Shown here: piece by piece, positions 34,400 through 42,132 of the stretch
Numbering within the stretch: position 1 is the stretch's first letter
Layout: each line of letters begins with the position of its first letter
NCBI RefSeq assembly: GCF_003965815.1
Contig: NZ_RXOE01000001.1
Location: forward strand, 434,001 to 498,000
Length of the DNA stretch: 64,000 nt
Origin: Variovorax gossypii
GTDB lineage: Bacteria > Pseudomonadota > Gammaproteobacteria > Burkholderiales > Burkholderiaceae_C
Reading direction: 5' to 3'
Position numbers and translations under genes: made by a program
Notes under the pieces: generated by a model
The model's input: the letters and a program-made list of their open reading frames with translations, nothing else
The model's database searches: none
What the model was told of the DNA's origin: nothing

Positions 34400-35028
34400 A
34401 GAAGAACCACATCGCATCCGTGGCCGCAGCAGCGGCAATGCTGGCCGCGCTCGCGGGCTGCGCCAGCAAGCCCGACAACTACTACACACTGGCGAGCCCG
34501 GTGGCGGCGGCTGATGCCGCGCCTTCGACGCTCGGCAGCGCCGCGCCGCTTTACATCGAGCTCGCGCCCGTGGCCGTGCCCGAGCGCTTCGCGCGGCCGC
34601 AGATGGTGGTGCGCCGGCCCAACGGCAGCGTGCAGGTCGATGTGCTGGAGCAGCATCGCTGGGCCTCGTCGTTCGAGAACGAGCTGCGCGATGCGCTGGC
34701 CAGCGGCATCGCCGGCCGGCTCGGCGCGCTCGACGTGACCAGAGGCGGCAAGCAGGGCTCGCAGCCGGTGTGGCGCATCGCGGTGCAGCTGCGCCAGTTC
34801 GATGCGGTGGACGGCGGGAGTGTCGATGCGGGCTTCAGCTGGACGCTGCGGCGCTCGGACGAGGTGCGTACGGTGGTCTGCCAGCTGAACTTGGGCGAGG
34901 CTGTGGGCAGCGGGATGGACGCGGTGGCGCAAGGAGCACAGCGCGTGACGGCGGCTGCGGCCGCTGCGATGGCGCGCAGCGTGAATGCCGCACGCGCGAA
35001 TCCGTCGACGACTGCCTGCGCGACCTGA
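34396..35028 (+). CDS. pqiC: PqiC/YmbA-type outer-membrane lipoprotein
   Basis: A 210-residue lipoprotein. The lipobox LAALAGC places the lipidated Cys at residue 22, followed by ASKPDNYYTL, the usual PqiC/ABC-type auxiliary opening. The rest is the DUF330/ABC-trans-aux fold (IELAPVAVPERFARPQMVVR; WASSFENELRDAL). PqiC anchors the PqiB tube at the outer membrane in E. coli. ATGA overlap with pqiB sets the start. A 65-base gap with a weak GCCTCT/AGAGGC stem follows before another exporter, so the operon may end here. Confidence 0.9.
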   Translation: MKKNHIASVAAAAAMLAALAGCASKPDNYYTLASPVAAADAAPSTLGSAAPLYIELAPVAVPERFARPQMVVRRPNGSVQVDVLEQHRWASSFENELRDALASGIAGRLGALDVTRGGKQGSQPVWRIAVQLRQFDAVDGGSVDAGFSWTLRRSDEVRTVVCQLNLGEAVGSGMDAVAQGAQRVTAAAAAAMARSVNAARANPSTTACAT

Positions 35029-35093
35029 TTCTTTCTCCCGGCCTCTGGGAAGAAAAAAGAGGCAAGACCGGAATCCATAGGAAGGAGACCTCC

Positions 35094-36695
35094 ATGGCAC
35101 AGATCGGCAAGGCGCCCTGCGACGACACGCTGATCCTGCATGGCGCCCGCCCCGAGGAGGGCGGCTGCCCCGATGCCTCCAAACCCTGGGTGCTGGCGGC
35201 GGCCATCGTGGGGTCCAGCATGGCCTTCATCGACGGCACTGTGGTCAACGTGGCGCTGCCGGCCATCCAGTCCGACCTGCACGCCACGGCCTTCCAGGCG
35301 CAATGGGTGGTCGAGTCGTACGCCTTGCTGCTGGCGGCACTGCTCCTGGTGGGCGGCGCGCTGGGCGATCACTACGGCCGGCGGCGCATCTTCGCGATCG
35401 GCGTCGGCATCTTCGCCCTGTCGTCGGTGGCCTGCGGGCTTGCGGCCAGCGTGCAGCAGCTCATTGCCGCGAGGGCGGTGCAGGGCATCGGCGGGGCGCT
35501 GCTGGTGCCGGGCAGCCTCGCGCTGATCAGCGCGGCCTTTCCCGAGAAGGAGCGAGGCAAGGCCATCGGCACCTGGTCGGGCTTCAGCGGCATCACGGCG
35601 GCGGTGGGGCCGGTGCTGGGCGGCTTCCTGGTCGATCACTTTTCCTGGACCTGGGCCTTCTTCATCAACGTGCCGATGGCGCTGCTGGTGCTGTGGATCG
35701 TGTGGCGCCACGTGCCCGAGAGCCGCGGCGCTTCCGCCAGCGGCGGGCTCGACCTGTGGGGCGCGCTGCTCGCGACGGCCGGGCTCGGCGGCATCGTCTA
35801 CGCATTCATCGAGGCGCCGACGCAGGGATGGCGCTCGCCGGCCGTGCTTTCGGCGCTGGCCGTCGGCGTGCTGGGCGGTGCGGGCTTCTTCGTCGCCGAG
35901 CGCAAGGTGCGTACGCCGATGCTGCCGCTGGAGCTGCTGCGCATCGGCAACTTCAGCGGCGCGAACCTGCTGACGCTGCTGCTCTATGCGGCGCTGGGCG
36001 GTGGGCTGTACTTCTTTCCGCTCAACCTGATCCAGGTGCAGGGCTACTCGGCGACGGTGGCGGGTGCGGCGCTGCTGCCTTTCATCTTCATCATGTTCGC
36101 GCTCTCGGGCTGGGCCGGGCAGCTGGTGGACCGCTTCGGGCCGCGCATGCCGCTGGTCATCGGTCCGGCCATCGCGGCGGTGGGCTTCGCGCTGTTCGCT
36201 GTGCCGGGCGTGGGCGCGAGCTACTGGAGCGGCTTCCTGCCGGCAGTGGTGGTGCTGGGCTTCGGCATGACGGTGACGGTGGCGCCGCTGACCACCACGG
36301 TCATGAATGCGGTCGGCCCCGAGCTGGCGGGCGTGGCATCGGGCGTGAACAACGCCGTGTCGCGCGCTGCGGCGGTGCTGGCGATCGCGGTGTTCGGCGC
36401 GCTCATGGCCTGGGCCTTCGACGCGGCGCTGGCGGATCACCTGCGCGACATGGGCGCTTCGAGGCAGGTGGCAGCATTTCTCGAAGGCGAGCGCAGCAAG
36501 CTGGCGGGCGCGGCGATGCCGCCGGGCGTTGATGCGGCCACGGCCGCGGCCGCGAAACGGGCGGTGGCCGAATCCTTCGTCGCGGGCTTTCGCTGGGTGA
36601 TGCTGTCGAGCGCCGCGCTGGCCATGTTGAGTGCGGTGAGCGCGTGGCTGATGATCCGGGGCACCTCCGCGGGAGGTGCGGACAGGAAGAACTGA
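35094..36695 (+). CDS. DHA2 family MFS efflux transporter
   Basis: A 533-residue, fourteen-helix exporter. AFIDGTVVNVALPAIQSDL in helix 1 and GDHYGRRRIFAIGV in the loop show a DHA2/EmrB-like proton antiporter. AAGGAG lies eight bases before the ATG. A large soluble loop at about residues 450-490 (RQVAAFLEGERSKLAGAAMPPG) sits before the last helix, as in many actinobacterial and proteobacterial homologues. A monooxygenase gene follows after 14 bases, also with a strong ribosome site, so exporter and enzyme probably share a transcript. Confidence 0.9.
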   Translation: MAQIGKAPCDDTLILHGARPEEGGCPDASKPWVLAAAIVGSSMAFIDGTVVNVALPAIQSDLHATAFQAQWVVESYALLLAALLLVGGALGDHYGRRRIFAIGVGIFALSSVACGLAASVQQLIAARAVQGIGGALLVPGSLALISAAFPEKERGKAIGTWSGFSGITAAVGPVLGGFLVDHFSWTWAFFINVPMALLVLWIVWRHVPESRGASASGGLDLWGALLATAGLGGIVYAFIEAPTQGWRSPAVLSALAVGVLGGAGFFVAERKVRTPMLPLELLRIGNFSGANLLTLLLYAALGGGLYFFPLNLIQVQGYSATVAGAALLPFIFIMFALSGWAGQLVDRFGPRMPLVIGPAIAAVGFALFAVPGVGASYWSGFLPAVVVLGFGMTVTVAPLTTTVMNAVGPELAGVASGVNNAVSRAAAVLAIAVFGALMAWAFDAALADHLRDMGASRQVAAFLEGERSKLAGAAMPPGVDAATAAAAKRAVAESFVAGFRWVMLSSAALAMLSAVSAWLMIRGTSAGGADRKN

Positions 36696-36709
36696 GTGGA
36701 CAAGGAGAC

Positions 36710-38194
36710 ATGTCGATGCAGGACGAAGATCAGCAGGAGCACGTCGATGTGCTCGTCGTGGGCGCTGGCCTCTCCGGGATCGGCGCCGGCTACCACCTGC
36801 AGGCGAATTGCCCGGGGCGCAGCTACGCGATCCTCGAGGGGCGCGAGCGCAGTGGCGGCACCTGGGACCTGTTCCGCTATCCGGGCGTGCGCTCGGATTC
36901 CGACATGTACACGCTGGGCTATTCGTTCCGGCCGTGGACGCAGGCGAAGTCCATTGCCGACGGGCCGTCGATCCTGAACTACCTGCGCGAGACCGCGGCG
37001 CAGCACGGCATCGACCGGAAGATCAGGTTCAACCATCGCGTGGTGCGCGCCTCGTGGTCCACGGCCGATGCCTGCTGGAGCGTGGATGTCGAGCGCGGCC
37101 CCGAACGGCTTCCGATGCGCATGCGCTGCAACTTCCTCTTCCTGTGCAGCGGCTACTACAGATACGAGGCCGGCTACACGCCCGAGTTCGCGGGCGTTGG
37201 CGACTACGCGGGCCGCATCGTCCATCCGCAGCACTGGCCCGAGGACATGGATTGCAGCGGCAAGAAGGTGATCGTGATCGGCAGCGGCGCGACCGCGATG
37301 ACGCTGGTGCCGGCGCTGGCGAAGACGGCCTCGCACGTGACGCTGCTGCAGCGCTCGCCCACCTACGTGGTCGCTCGGCCGGCGCAGGACCCCATCGCCC
37401 ACGGGCTTCGCAGCTTCCTGCCGGCCGGAATGGCCTACGGTCTCACGCGCTGGAAGAACGTGCTGCTGTCGATGTACTTCTTCCGCCTCGCGCGGCGCAA
37501 GCCCGATCGCGTGAAGAAGCTGATTCTTGGCGGCGTGCGGCAGGCCCTCGGGCCCGGCTACGACGTCGCCACGCATTTCACGCCGCGCTACAACCCCTGG
37601 GATCAGCGCCTGTGCCTCGTGCCCGACGGCGACCTGTTCGCGGCCATCAGGGCAGGGCGCGCCTCGATGGTCACGGACCACGTCGACACCTTCACGCCGG
37701 GCGGCATCAGGCTGAAGTCGGGCAGGGAGCTGGAGGCCGACGTGGTCGTCACCGCCACCGGGCTCGAACTGCAGGTGCTCGGCGGCGTGCAGCTCGAGGT
37801 GGACGGCCGTCGCGTGGACCCGGCCGCGACCTTCAACTACAAGGGAATGATGTACAGCGACGTGCCCAACCTGGCCTCGTCGTTCGGCTACACGAATGCC
37901 TCGTGGACGCTCAAGAGCGACCTGACCTGCGCGTATGTCTGCCGGGTGCTCAACCACATGGAGAAGCAGGGCTGGAGGCAATGCACGCCGCGCAACACCG
38001 ACCCGTCCCTGGCGCCCGAGCCTTGGCTCGACTTCTCCTCGGGCTACGTGCAGCGCGCGGTGGGCAGGTTTCCGAAGCAGGGCTCGCGCGCGCCGTGGCG
38101 GGTGTACCAGAACTACGCGCGCGATCTCGTGAGCCTGCGCTTCGGTTCGGTGGACGACGGGGTGATGGAGTTCGCGAATCGGCGTGTCGGCTAG
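36710..38194 (+). CDS. Flavin-containing/Baeyer-Villiger-like monooxygenase
   Basis: A 494-residue two-dinucleotide enzyme. The FAD loop is VVGAGLSGIGAGYHL (about residues 14-28) and the NADPH loop VIGSGATAMTL. Between them YAGRIVHPQHWP (residues 166-177) matches the Baeyer-Villiger fingerprint F-x-G-x-x-x-H-x-x-x-W-P with Tyr in place of Phe. By family it inserts oxygen into ketones or oxidises N/S using NADPH. AAGGAGAC directly before the ATG at 36710 fixes the start. It follows a DHA2 exporter closely. Its 3' end is convergent with an AT-richer orphan gene, six bases away. Confidence 0.9.
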   Translation: MSMQDEDQQEHVDVLVVGAGLSGIGAGYHLQANCPGRSYAILEGRERSGGTWDLFRYPGVRSDSDMYTLGYSFRPWTQAKSIADGPSILNYLRETAAQHGIDRKIRFNHRVVRASWSTADACWSVDVERGPERLPMRMRCNFLFLCSGYYRYEAGYTPEFAGVGDYAGRIVHPQHWPEDMDCSGKKVIVIGSGATAMTLVPALAKTASHVTLLQRSPTYVVARPAQDPIAHGLRSFLPAGMAYGLTRWKNVLLSMYFFRLARRKPDRVKKLILGGVRQALGPGYDVATHFTPRYNPWDQRLCLVPDGDLFAAIRAGRASMVTDHVDTFTPGGIRLKSGRELEADVVVTATGLELQVLGGVQLEVDGRRVDPAATFNYKGMMYSDVPNLASSFGYTNASWTLKSDLTCAYVCRVLNHMEKQGWRQCTPRNTDPSLAPEPWLDFSSGYVQRAVGRFPKQGSRAPWRVYQNYARDLVSLRFGSVDDGVMEFANRRVG

Positions 38195-38200
38195 CGAGAC

Positions 38201-38647
38201 TCAGAGAAATGGCGTGTAGGGCTTCTGAGGCTGCAGGTAGATTCTTTTTTCGTAGACAGTGGGGACCTTGGTTCCACCTTCAATTGTTTTCTCGATATGC
38301 GCGATCTGGCCCATATAGATTTTCGCGCGACTGAACATGTGGGCTTTCCATCCGTCCGGGTGTATCACGGTGATGTGGAAATAATCCTGTCCCTTGAAAT
38401 TCTGAAGCTGGTGGAATCCCAGTTCGACTGTGACATTGAGTCTGTCGCTCAATACGGCCGTAGCGATTTCGTATAGCTCGCTGGCGTGATTGTGGGCAAT
38501 TTCTCTTTCTGCCCACGTGTTCAGCATGGCGCATATCTGCTGGTAGTTGGCATCGCCCAGGGTGTTGTAGTCGTCGTCATACCAGTCTCCATGCTTCGCC
38601 CTGAGTCCATCGATGTTGTTCCAGTTTTCTGCAAACACAATGCCCAT
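38201..38647 (-). CDS. Hypothetical protein, base composition unlike neighbours
   Basis: A 148-residue cytoplasmic-looking protein (MGIVFAENWNNIDGLR...) with no signal peptide or membrane helix. It has many aromatic and His residues (FHQLQNF, YFHITVIHPDGWKAHMF). I do not recognise a family. The start at 38647 is supported by an excellent GGAGG seven bases upstream; the frame stays open for another 47 codons without such a site. The gene and the 290 bases before it are visibly AT-richer than the rest of the window and use codons rare in the neighbours, which suggests recent acquisition. No mobility gene lies beside it. Confidence 0.72.
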   Translation of the reverse strand: MGIVFAENWNNIDGLRAKHGDWYDDDYNTLGDANYQQICAMLNTWAEREIAHNHASELYEIATAVLSDRLNVTVELGFHQLQNFKGQDYFHITVIHPDGWKAHMFSRAKIYMGQIAHIEKTIEGGTKVPTVYEKRIYLQPQKPYTPFL

Positions 38648-38936
38648 TTGGACCTCCAATCCGATTGATGCTTTACTGAAATGGATGCACCCGACTTTCC
38701 TCCGGATGCGTGCCTGAGTCGGGGCTGCCGGCAACTTGCCCCCTTCTGGCTTTCCGGAGAACTGAAGTCCGTGCACTGTGGCGTCCATTCGGGCACCAAT
38801 CCATTTCGCACCATTACAGACAGGCTCGGGCTGGCAGGCTCAGGGCGCGCGGCCCGTCTGTCCGGACCGCAGCGACCGCTTTACCCTCGAAAGATCGCTC
38901 GTCTATGAGGGGCGAACCAGCCGTGTACAGCCCTTG
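38648..38936. other. Non-coding gap, AT-richer
   Basis: About 290 bases upstream of the orphan gene, mixed in composition. Short frames exist but none has a ribosome site or protein-like composition. I see no repeat, terminator or attachment-site duplication. It probably holds the orphan gene's promoter, which I cannot place. Confidence 0.4.
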
Positions 38937-39467
38937 TCAGGGCGTCGCTGTTGGTGCGCGAGAGGGCGAGAGCAGCGTGTCGAGCTCGGTCCACAACGGA
39001 TCGCATTGCCCGGCCCTGAATGCGGCGGCCCTGAAGGTCGGATGCTCGCCGTGGTACGTCTCCCACAGCGCGCGCTGGCCGTCCGCCACGCAGGCGCGCA
39101 CGTTGGCCAGGCGGTCGGCGGCCTTCACGAGCAGCGCGAGTTCCTCGTCGCCCTTCACTTCGGCCAGAGCCGCATAGGTCTTGGCCTTGCGCTCCTTGCG
39201 GTTGGCCCCGGGCGCGTCGGTCAGCAGCGCAACGCACGAGGCCACCAGATCGCCGAAGCGCGAGCGCACGTCGGCCACGGTCGCCGCAGTGTCCTCGACC
39301 ACGTCGTGCAGATAGCCGACGACGCGCGCGTTGTCGCCGTAGGGCTGGAGCAGGGCGGCGACGGCGTCGAGGTGGTGCACGTATGGATGCGTGCCGTACT
39401 TCTGGTCGCCGTGCATCTCGACGGCATAGGCTCGGGCTGCGTCGGGTGTCTGTGAGGTTATGGTCAT
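38937..39467 (-). CDS. HD-domain hydrolase, Mesh1/SpoT-like small alarmone hydrolase
   Basis: A 176-residue single-domain protein. It has the ordered HD motifs of (p)ppGpp hydrolases: A..MHGDQKYGTHPYVHHL, then YLHDVVEDT with the HD metal pair and ED catalytic pair, then VKAADRLANVRA. Length and motifs fit the stand-alone Mesh1-type group rather than long RelA/SpoT. By family it removes pyrophosphate from ppGpp with Mn2+, though some members hydrolyse NADPH or other nucleotides. It is divergent from a 2-hydroxyacid dehydrogenase, 110 bases apart. Confidence 0.88.
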   Translation of the reverse strand: MTITSQTPDAARAYAVEMHGDQKYGTHPYVHHLDAVAALLQPYGDNARVVGYLHDVVEDTAATVADVRSRFGDLVASCVALLTDAPGANRKERKAKTYAALAEVKGDEELALLVKAADRLANVRACVADGQRALWETYHGEHPTFRAAAFRAGQCDPLWTELDTLLSPSRAPTATP

Positions 39468-39577
39468 GCGGCGTCCTGTGGTTTTTCCATTCTGCCTTCG
39501 TGGCGGCGCACGGTCCTTGGCGCTTGCGGCCGCATGATGCTCGCGGCCAGTCTTTCCTTCCGAACAGAAGCTTTTTC

Positions 39578-40579
39578 ATGACCACGGTTTTCGTCAGCCA
39601 TCCGCCAGCCAAGCTCGCCAACTACTTCGGCGACCGCGCCACCGCGGCCCTTCGGGCCATCGCGCAGGTGCGCTTCAATCCCAGCGACGCCGATCTTTCG
39701 TCGCGCGAGCTCGCCGACCTTGCGCAGGACTGCGACGCGATCATTTCCTACCGCCAGACGGCGGGCGACGAGGCGCTGTTCGCGGCCCTGCCGAAGCTCA
39801 AGGCCTTCGTGCGCTGTGCCATCGACATCCGCAACATCGACGTGGCCTCCGCCAGCCGGCACGGCGTGCTGGTGACGCAGGCGAGCGCGGGGTTCATCGC
39901 CTCGGTGTCGGAGTGGATCGTGGGCGCGATGATCGACCTGGGCCGGGGCATCAGTGCCTCCGCCGCGAGCTACCACGCAGGCCGGCTGCCGCCGCCCGCG
40001 ATGGGGCGCGAACTGCGCGGCAGCACGCTGGGCGTGATCGGCTACGGGCAGATCAGCCGCTACCTCTGCGATGTCGCGCTGGCGCTGGGCATGCGCATCG
40101 TCGTGCACGACCCGTACACGGCGACCGACCGGGCCGAGTTCGAGCAGGTGAGCTTCGAGGCACTGCTGGCGCAGTCCGACTTCGTCGTCTGCCTCGCGCC
40201 CGCCACCGAGGCGACCGAGAACATGATGAATGCCCGGGCGTTCGCCGCGATGCAGCCGCATGCCTTCTTCATCAATGCCTCGCGCGGCAATCTGGTGGAT
40301 GAGCGTGCGCTGCTCGCCGCGCTGGACGCCGGCACGATCGCAGGATGCGCGCTCGACGTCGGCCGCGCGCCCGACCAGATGCCTTCGCCGGACGTGGCGG
40401 CGCATCCGCGCGTGATTGCCACGCCCCACATCGGCGGGCTCACGCCGCCGGCGGTGGAACACCAGGCGATGGAAACCGTGTCGCAGCTCGCGGAGATCTT
40501 CCAGGGCAGGGCGCCGAAGGGCGCGGTCAATGCGGCCGAGGCCTATCGCTGGCGGAAGGCATTCGGCGCGGGCGCCTGA
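39578..40579 (+). CDS. D-isomer-specific 2-hydroxyacid dehydrogenase family protein
   Basis: A 333-residue NAD(P)-dependent enzyme. LGVIGYGQISRYLCDVALALGM is the dinucleotide fold of the family. Catalytic Arg lies in NASRGNLVDE and His in ATPHIGGLTP. The usual DVFxxEP carrying the catalytic Glu reads D260-VGRAPD here, so the Glu is replaced by Pro-Asp. Activity may be weakened or use the neighbouring Asp. The start at 39578 is chosen because the sequence before it is not family-like; no good ribosome site is visible. It ends four bases before the convergent soxR gene. Confidence 0.88.
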   Translation: MTTVFVSHPPAKLANYFGDRATAALRAIAQVRFNPSDADLSSRELADLAQDCDAIISYRQTAGDEALFAALPKLKAFVRCAIDIRNIDVASASRHGVLVTQASAGFIASVSEWIVGAMIDLGRGISASAASYHAGRLPPPAMGRELRGSTLGVIGYGQISRYLCDVALALGMRIVVHDPYTATDRAEFEQVSFEALLAQSDFVVCLAPATEATENMMNARAFAAMQPHAFFINASRGNLVDERALLAALDAGTIAGCALDVGRAPDQMPSPDVAAHPRVIATPHIGGLTPPAVEHQAMETVSQLAEIFQGRAPKGAVNAAEAYRWRKAFGAGA

Positions 40580-40583
40580 GTTT

Positions 40584-41057
40584 TCAGGCGCCTCGTTTCA
40601 CCAGCAGCCGCTGCGGCCCCTGGCCCTCGGCGCCAAGCCGGTCGAGCGGATTGCGCAGCTTGCAGCGGTCGATCGACAGGCAGCCGCAGCCGATGCAGTC
40701 GTCGAGCGTGTCGCGCAGCTTCTGCAACTGCGCCATGCGCTCGTCCAGCTCGGCACGCCAAGAAGCCGAGAGCCGGGCCCAGTCCTCGCGGCTCGGCGCT
40801 GCGGATTCGGGGAGGGTAGCCAGGGCAGTGCCGATCTCGGCAAGCGAAATGCCTACCCTCTGCGCTACCCGCACGAAGGCCACGCGCCGCAGCACCGTGC
40901 GCGGGTAGCGTCGCTGGTTTCCTGCGGTGCGGGTGCTGCCGATCAGGCCCTGCGCCTCGTAGAAATGCAGCGTGGACACCGTGACGCCGCTGCGGCGGGC
41001 GACCTCGCCGACGGTGAGCGTGGGGGATATGCCGGCTCTTTGCAGTGCGTCGTTCAT
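40584..41057 (-). CDS. soxR: SoxR, redox-sensing MerR-family activator
   Basis: A 157-residue regulator. The MerR helix-turn-helix ([25 protein letters not shown]) is followed by a dimerisation helix and the [2Fe-2S] cysteines C121-x2-C124-x-C126-x5-C132, exactly the SoxR spacing. By family, oxidation of the cluster by redox-cycling drugs or superoxide makes it untwist and activate a promoter with a 19-bp spacer. Just such a promoter with a SoxR box lies in the divergent gap. Outside enterobacteria SoxR controls a few genes directly rather than through SoxS, which fits its adjacent target here. Confidence 0.95.
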   Translation of the reverse strand: MNDALQRAGISPTLTVGEVARRSGVTVSTLHFYEAQGLIGSTRTAGNQRRYPRTVLRRVAFVRVAQRVGISLAEIGTALATLPESAAPSREDWARLSASWRAELDERMAQLQKLRDTLDDCIGCGCLSIDRCKLRNPLDRLGAEGQGPQRLLVKRGA

Positions 41058-41072
41058 CGGAAGAGAAACCTC

Positions 41073-41103
41073 TTGACCTCAGCTTTACTTGAGGTTTGAG
41101 AAT
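41073..41103 (+). promoter_or_regulatory. SoxR-box promoter with 19-bp spacer
   Basis: TTGACC (41073-41078) and GAGAAT (41098-41103) are separated by 19 bases, the over-long spacing typical of MerR/SoxR-activated promoters. The spacer region carries CCTCAGCTTTACTTGAGG (41077-41094), matching the E. coli soxS operator at 15 of 18 positions by my comparison. It points toward the monooxygenase gene at 41157. SoxR may also bind here to limit its own gene. Confidence 0.88.
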
Positions 41104-41156
41104 AACTTCCAGCGCGCGGGTCCCGTGCGCATTTTTCCCTTGAAGGAATCCGTTTC

Positions 41157-41507
41157 ATGTCGAACGACACCAGCGTCGCTTCCCCGGTCTCCGCTTCCGG
41201 TCCCGTTTTCCGCGTCGACAAGTTCGCGGTGCCCGCCGAAGCCCGGCAGGCTTTCATCGCGCAGATGCAGCGCATCCAGCAGACGCTGCGCAACTTGCCG
41301 GGCTGCCTGCGCGCGCATGTGCTCGACCAGACGGGCGGAGGCAGCGAGTTCAACGTACTGACGCTGGTCGAATGGAGCAGCGAGCAGGCCGTGGCCTCGG
41401 CCACAGAGCTCGTGAAGAAGAAGTTCGCCGAGGAGGGCTTCGACCCGGTCGAATTCACGAAGAAGGCGGGCGTGCTATCCGACCAGGGCTTCTATCGGAT
41501 CGCCTGA
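41157..41507 (+). CDS. Antibiotic biosynthesis monooxygenase (ABM) domain protein, SoxR target
   Basis: A 116-residue single ferredoxin-like ABM domain (VDKFAVPAEARQAFIAQMQRIQQTLRNLPGC; FNVLTLVEWSSEQAVASA). By family such dimers oxidise quinones or aromatic compounds without cofactors, or bind them. GGAA precedes the start. Its placement under a SoxR-box promoter and its quinone-type family agree: it is a likely defence against redox-cycling compounds. Comparable ABM genes are SoxR targets in pseudomonads and related bacteria, to my knowledge. Confidence 0.87.
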   Translation: MSNDTSVASPVSASGPVFRVDKFAVPAEARQAFIAQMQRIQQTLRNLPGCLRAHVLDQTGGGSEFNVLTLVEWSSEQAVASATELVKKKFAEEGFDPVEFTKKAGVLSDQGFYRIA

Positions 41508-41564
41508 AGGGCCTGGCGGCCGAGGGCAGGGTGATCGGAACACATGGGAACTTCCCGCTGACAG

Positions 41565-41606
41565 GCGTCGCACGGGTTGACAGGGGGCGTGCGACGCTTC
41601 GATACT
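41565..41606 (+). promoter_or_regulatory. Promoter wrapped in a 10-bp inverted repeat
   Basis: GCGTCGCACG (41565-41574) and CGTGCGACGC (41588-41597) are perfect inverted arms with 13 bases between. Consensus -35 TTGACA (41577-41582) lies between the arms, and GATACT (41601-41606) at 18 bp makes a fair -10. The right arm fills the spacer. It reads toward the VOC gene at 41644. The layout is that of a repressed promoter; the regulator is unknown. Confidence 0.65.
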
Positions 41607-41643
41607 GAACTATCAGGTTCATCGTCAAAAGCGAAGGAGTCCC

Positions 41644-42120
41644 ATGCAGAAGATCATTCCCTGTCTCTGGTTCGACACCAACGGCGAGGAGGCGCTGAAG
41701 TTCTACAGCAGCATCTTTCCGAACTCGCGCGTGACCGACACGCTGCTCTGGGGCGACAGCAACCCCAGCCGCAAGGGCTCGCTGCTTACCGCGACCTTCG
41801 AGCTCGACGGGCAGAAGTTCATGGTCCTCAACGGCGGCCCGGAATACAAGTTCAACCCGGCCATCTCGATGTTCGTGCCCTGCGAGACGCAGGCCGAGGT
41901 CGACTACTACTGGGACAGGCTGCTCGAAGGCGGCGGCCAGCCGGTGCAGTGCGGCTGGCTCACCGATCGGTTCGGCGTGTCGTGGCAGGTCGCGCCCATG
42001 GCCATGATCCGCATGTTCCAGGACAAGGACGAGGCCAAGGCCAACCGCGCGATGCAGGCCATGATGAAGATGGTCAAGCTCGACCTTGCCGAGGCGCAGC
42101 GGGCCTTCGACGGCAAGTAG
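41644..42120 (+). CDS. VOC family protein (PhnB/3-demethylubiquinone methyltransferase-like fold)
   Basis: A 158-residue vicinal-oxygen-chelate protein. IIPCLWFDTNGEEALKFYSSIFPNS and FMVLNGGPEYKFNPAISMFV are the standard PhnB-like motifs, and GWLTDRFGVSWQVAP closes the fold. The family name (3-demethylubiquinone-9 3-methyltransferase domain) is historical and no methyltransferase activity is implied. AAGGAG lies five bases before the ATG. It has its own promoter with an inverted repeat, 35-80 bases upstream, so it is probably induced by some stress or ligand. It is convergent with the MATE gene. Confidence 0.88.
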   Translation: MQKIIPCLWFDTNGEEALKFYSSIFPNSRVTDTLLWGDSNPSRKGSLLTATFELDGQKFMVLNGGPEYKFNPAISMFVPCETQAEVDYYWDRLLEGGGQPVQCGWLTDRFGVSWQVAPMAMIRMFQDKDEAKANRAMQAMMKMVKLDLAEAQRAFDGK

Positions 42121-42132
42121 GCCGCGCGGCGG

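Noticed and set aside
35029-35093. Terminator after pqiC
   Set aside because: A GCCTCT/AGAGGC stem exists, but the loop is long and A-rich with no T-run on the coding strand.
38681-38908. A 75-residue frame in the gap upstream of the orphan gene
   Set aside because: No ribosome site, overlaps the orphan gene's leader and another frame, and has no protein-like pattern.
38201-38936. Prophage or genomic island boundary
   Set aside because: No integrase, tRNA gene, or direct-repeat attachment site was found on either side; only composition is unusual.
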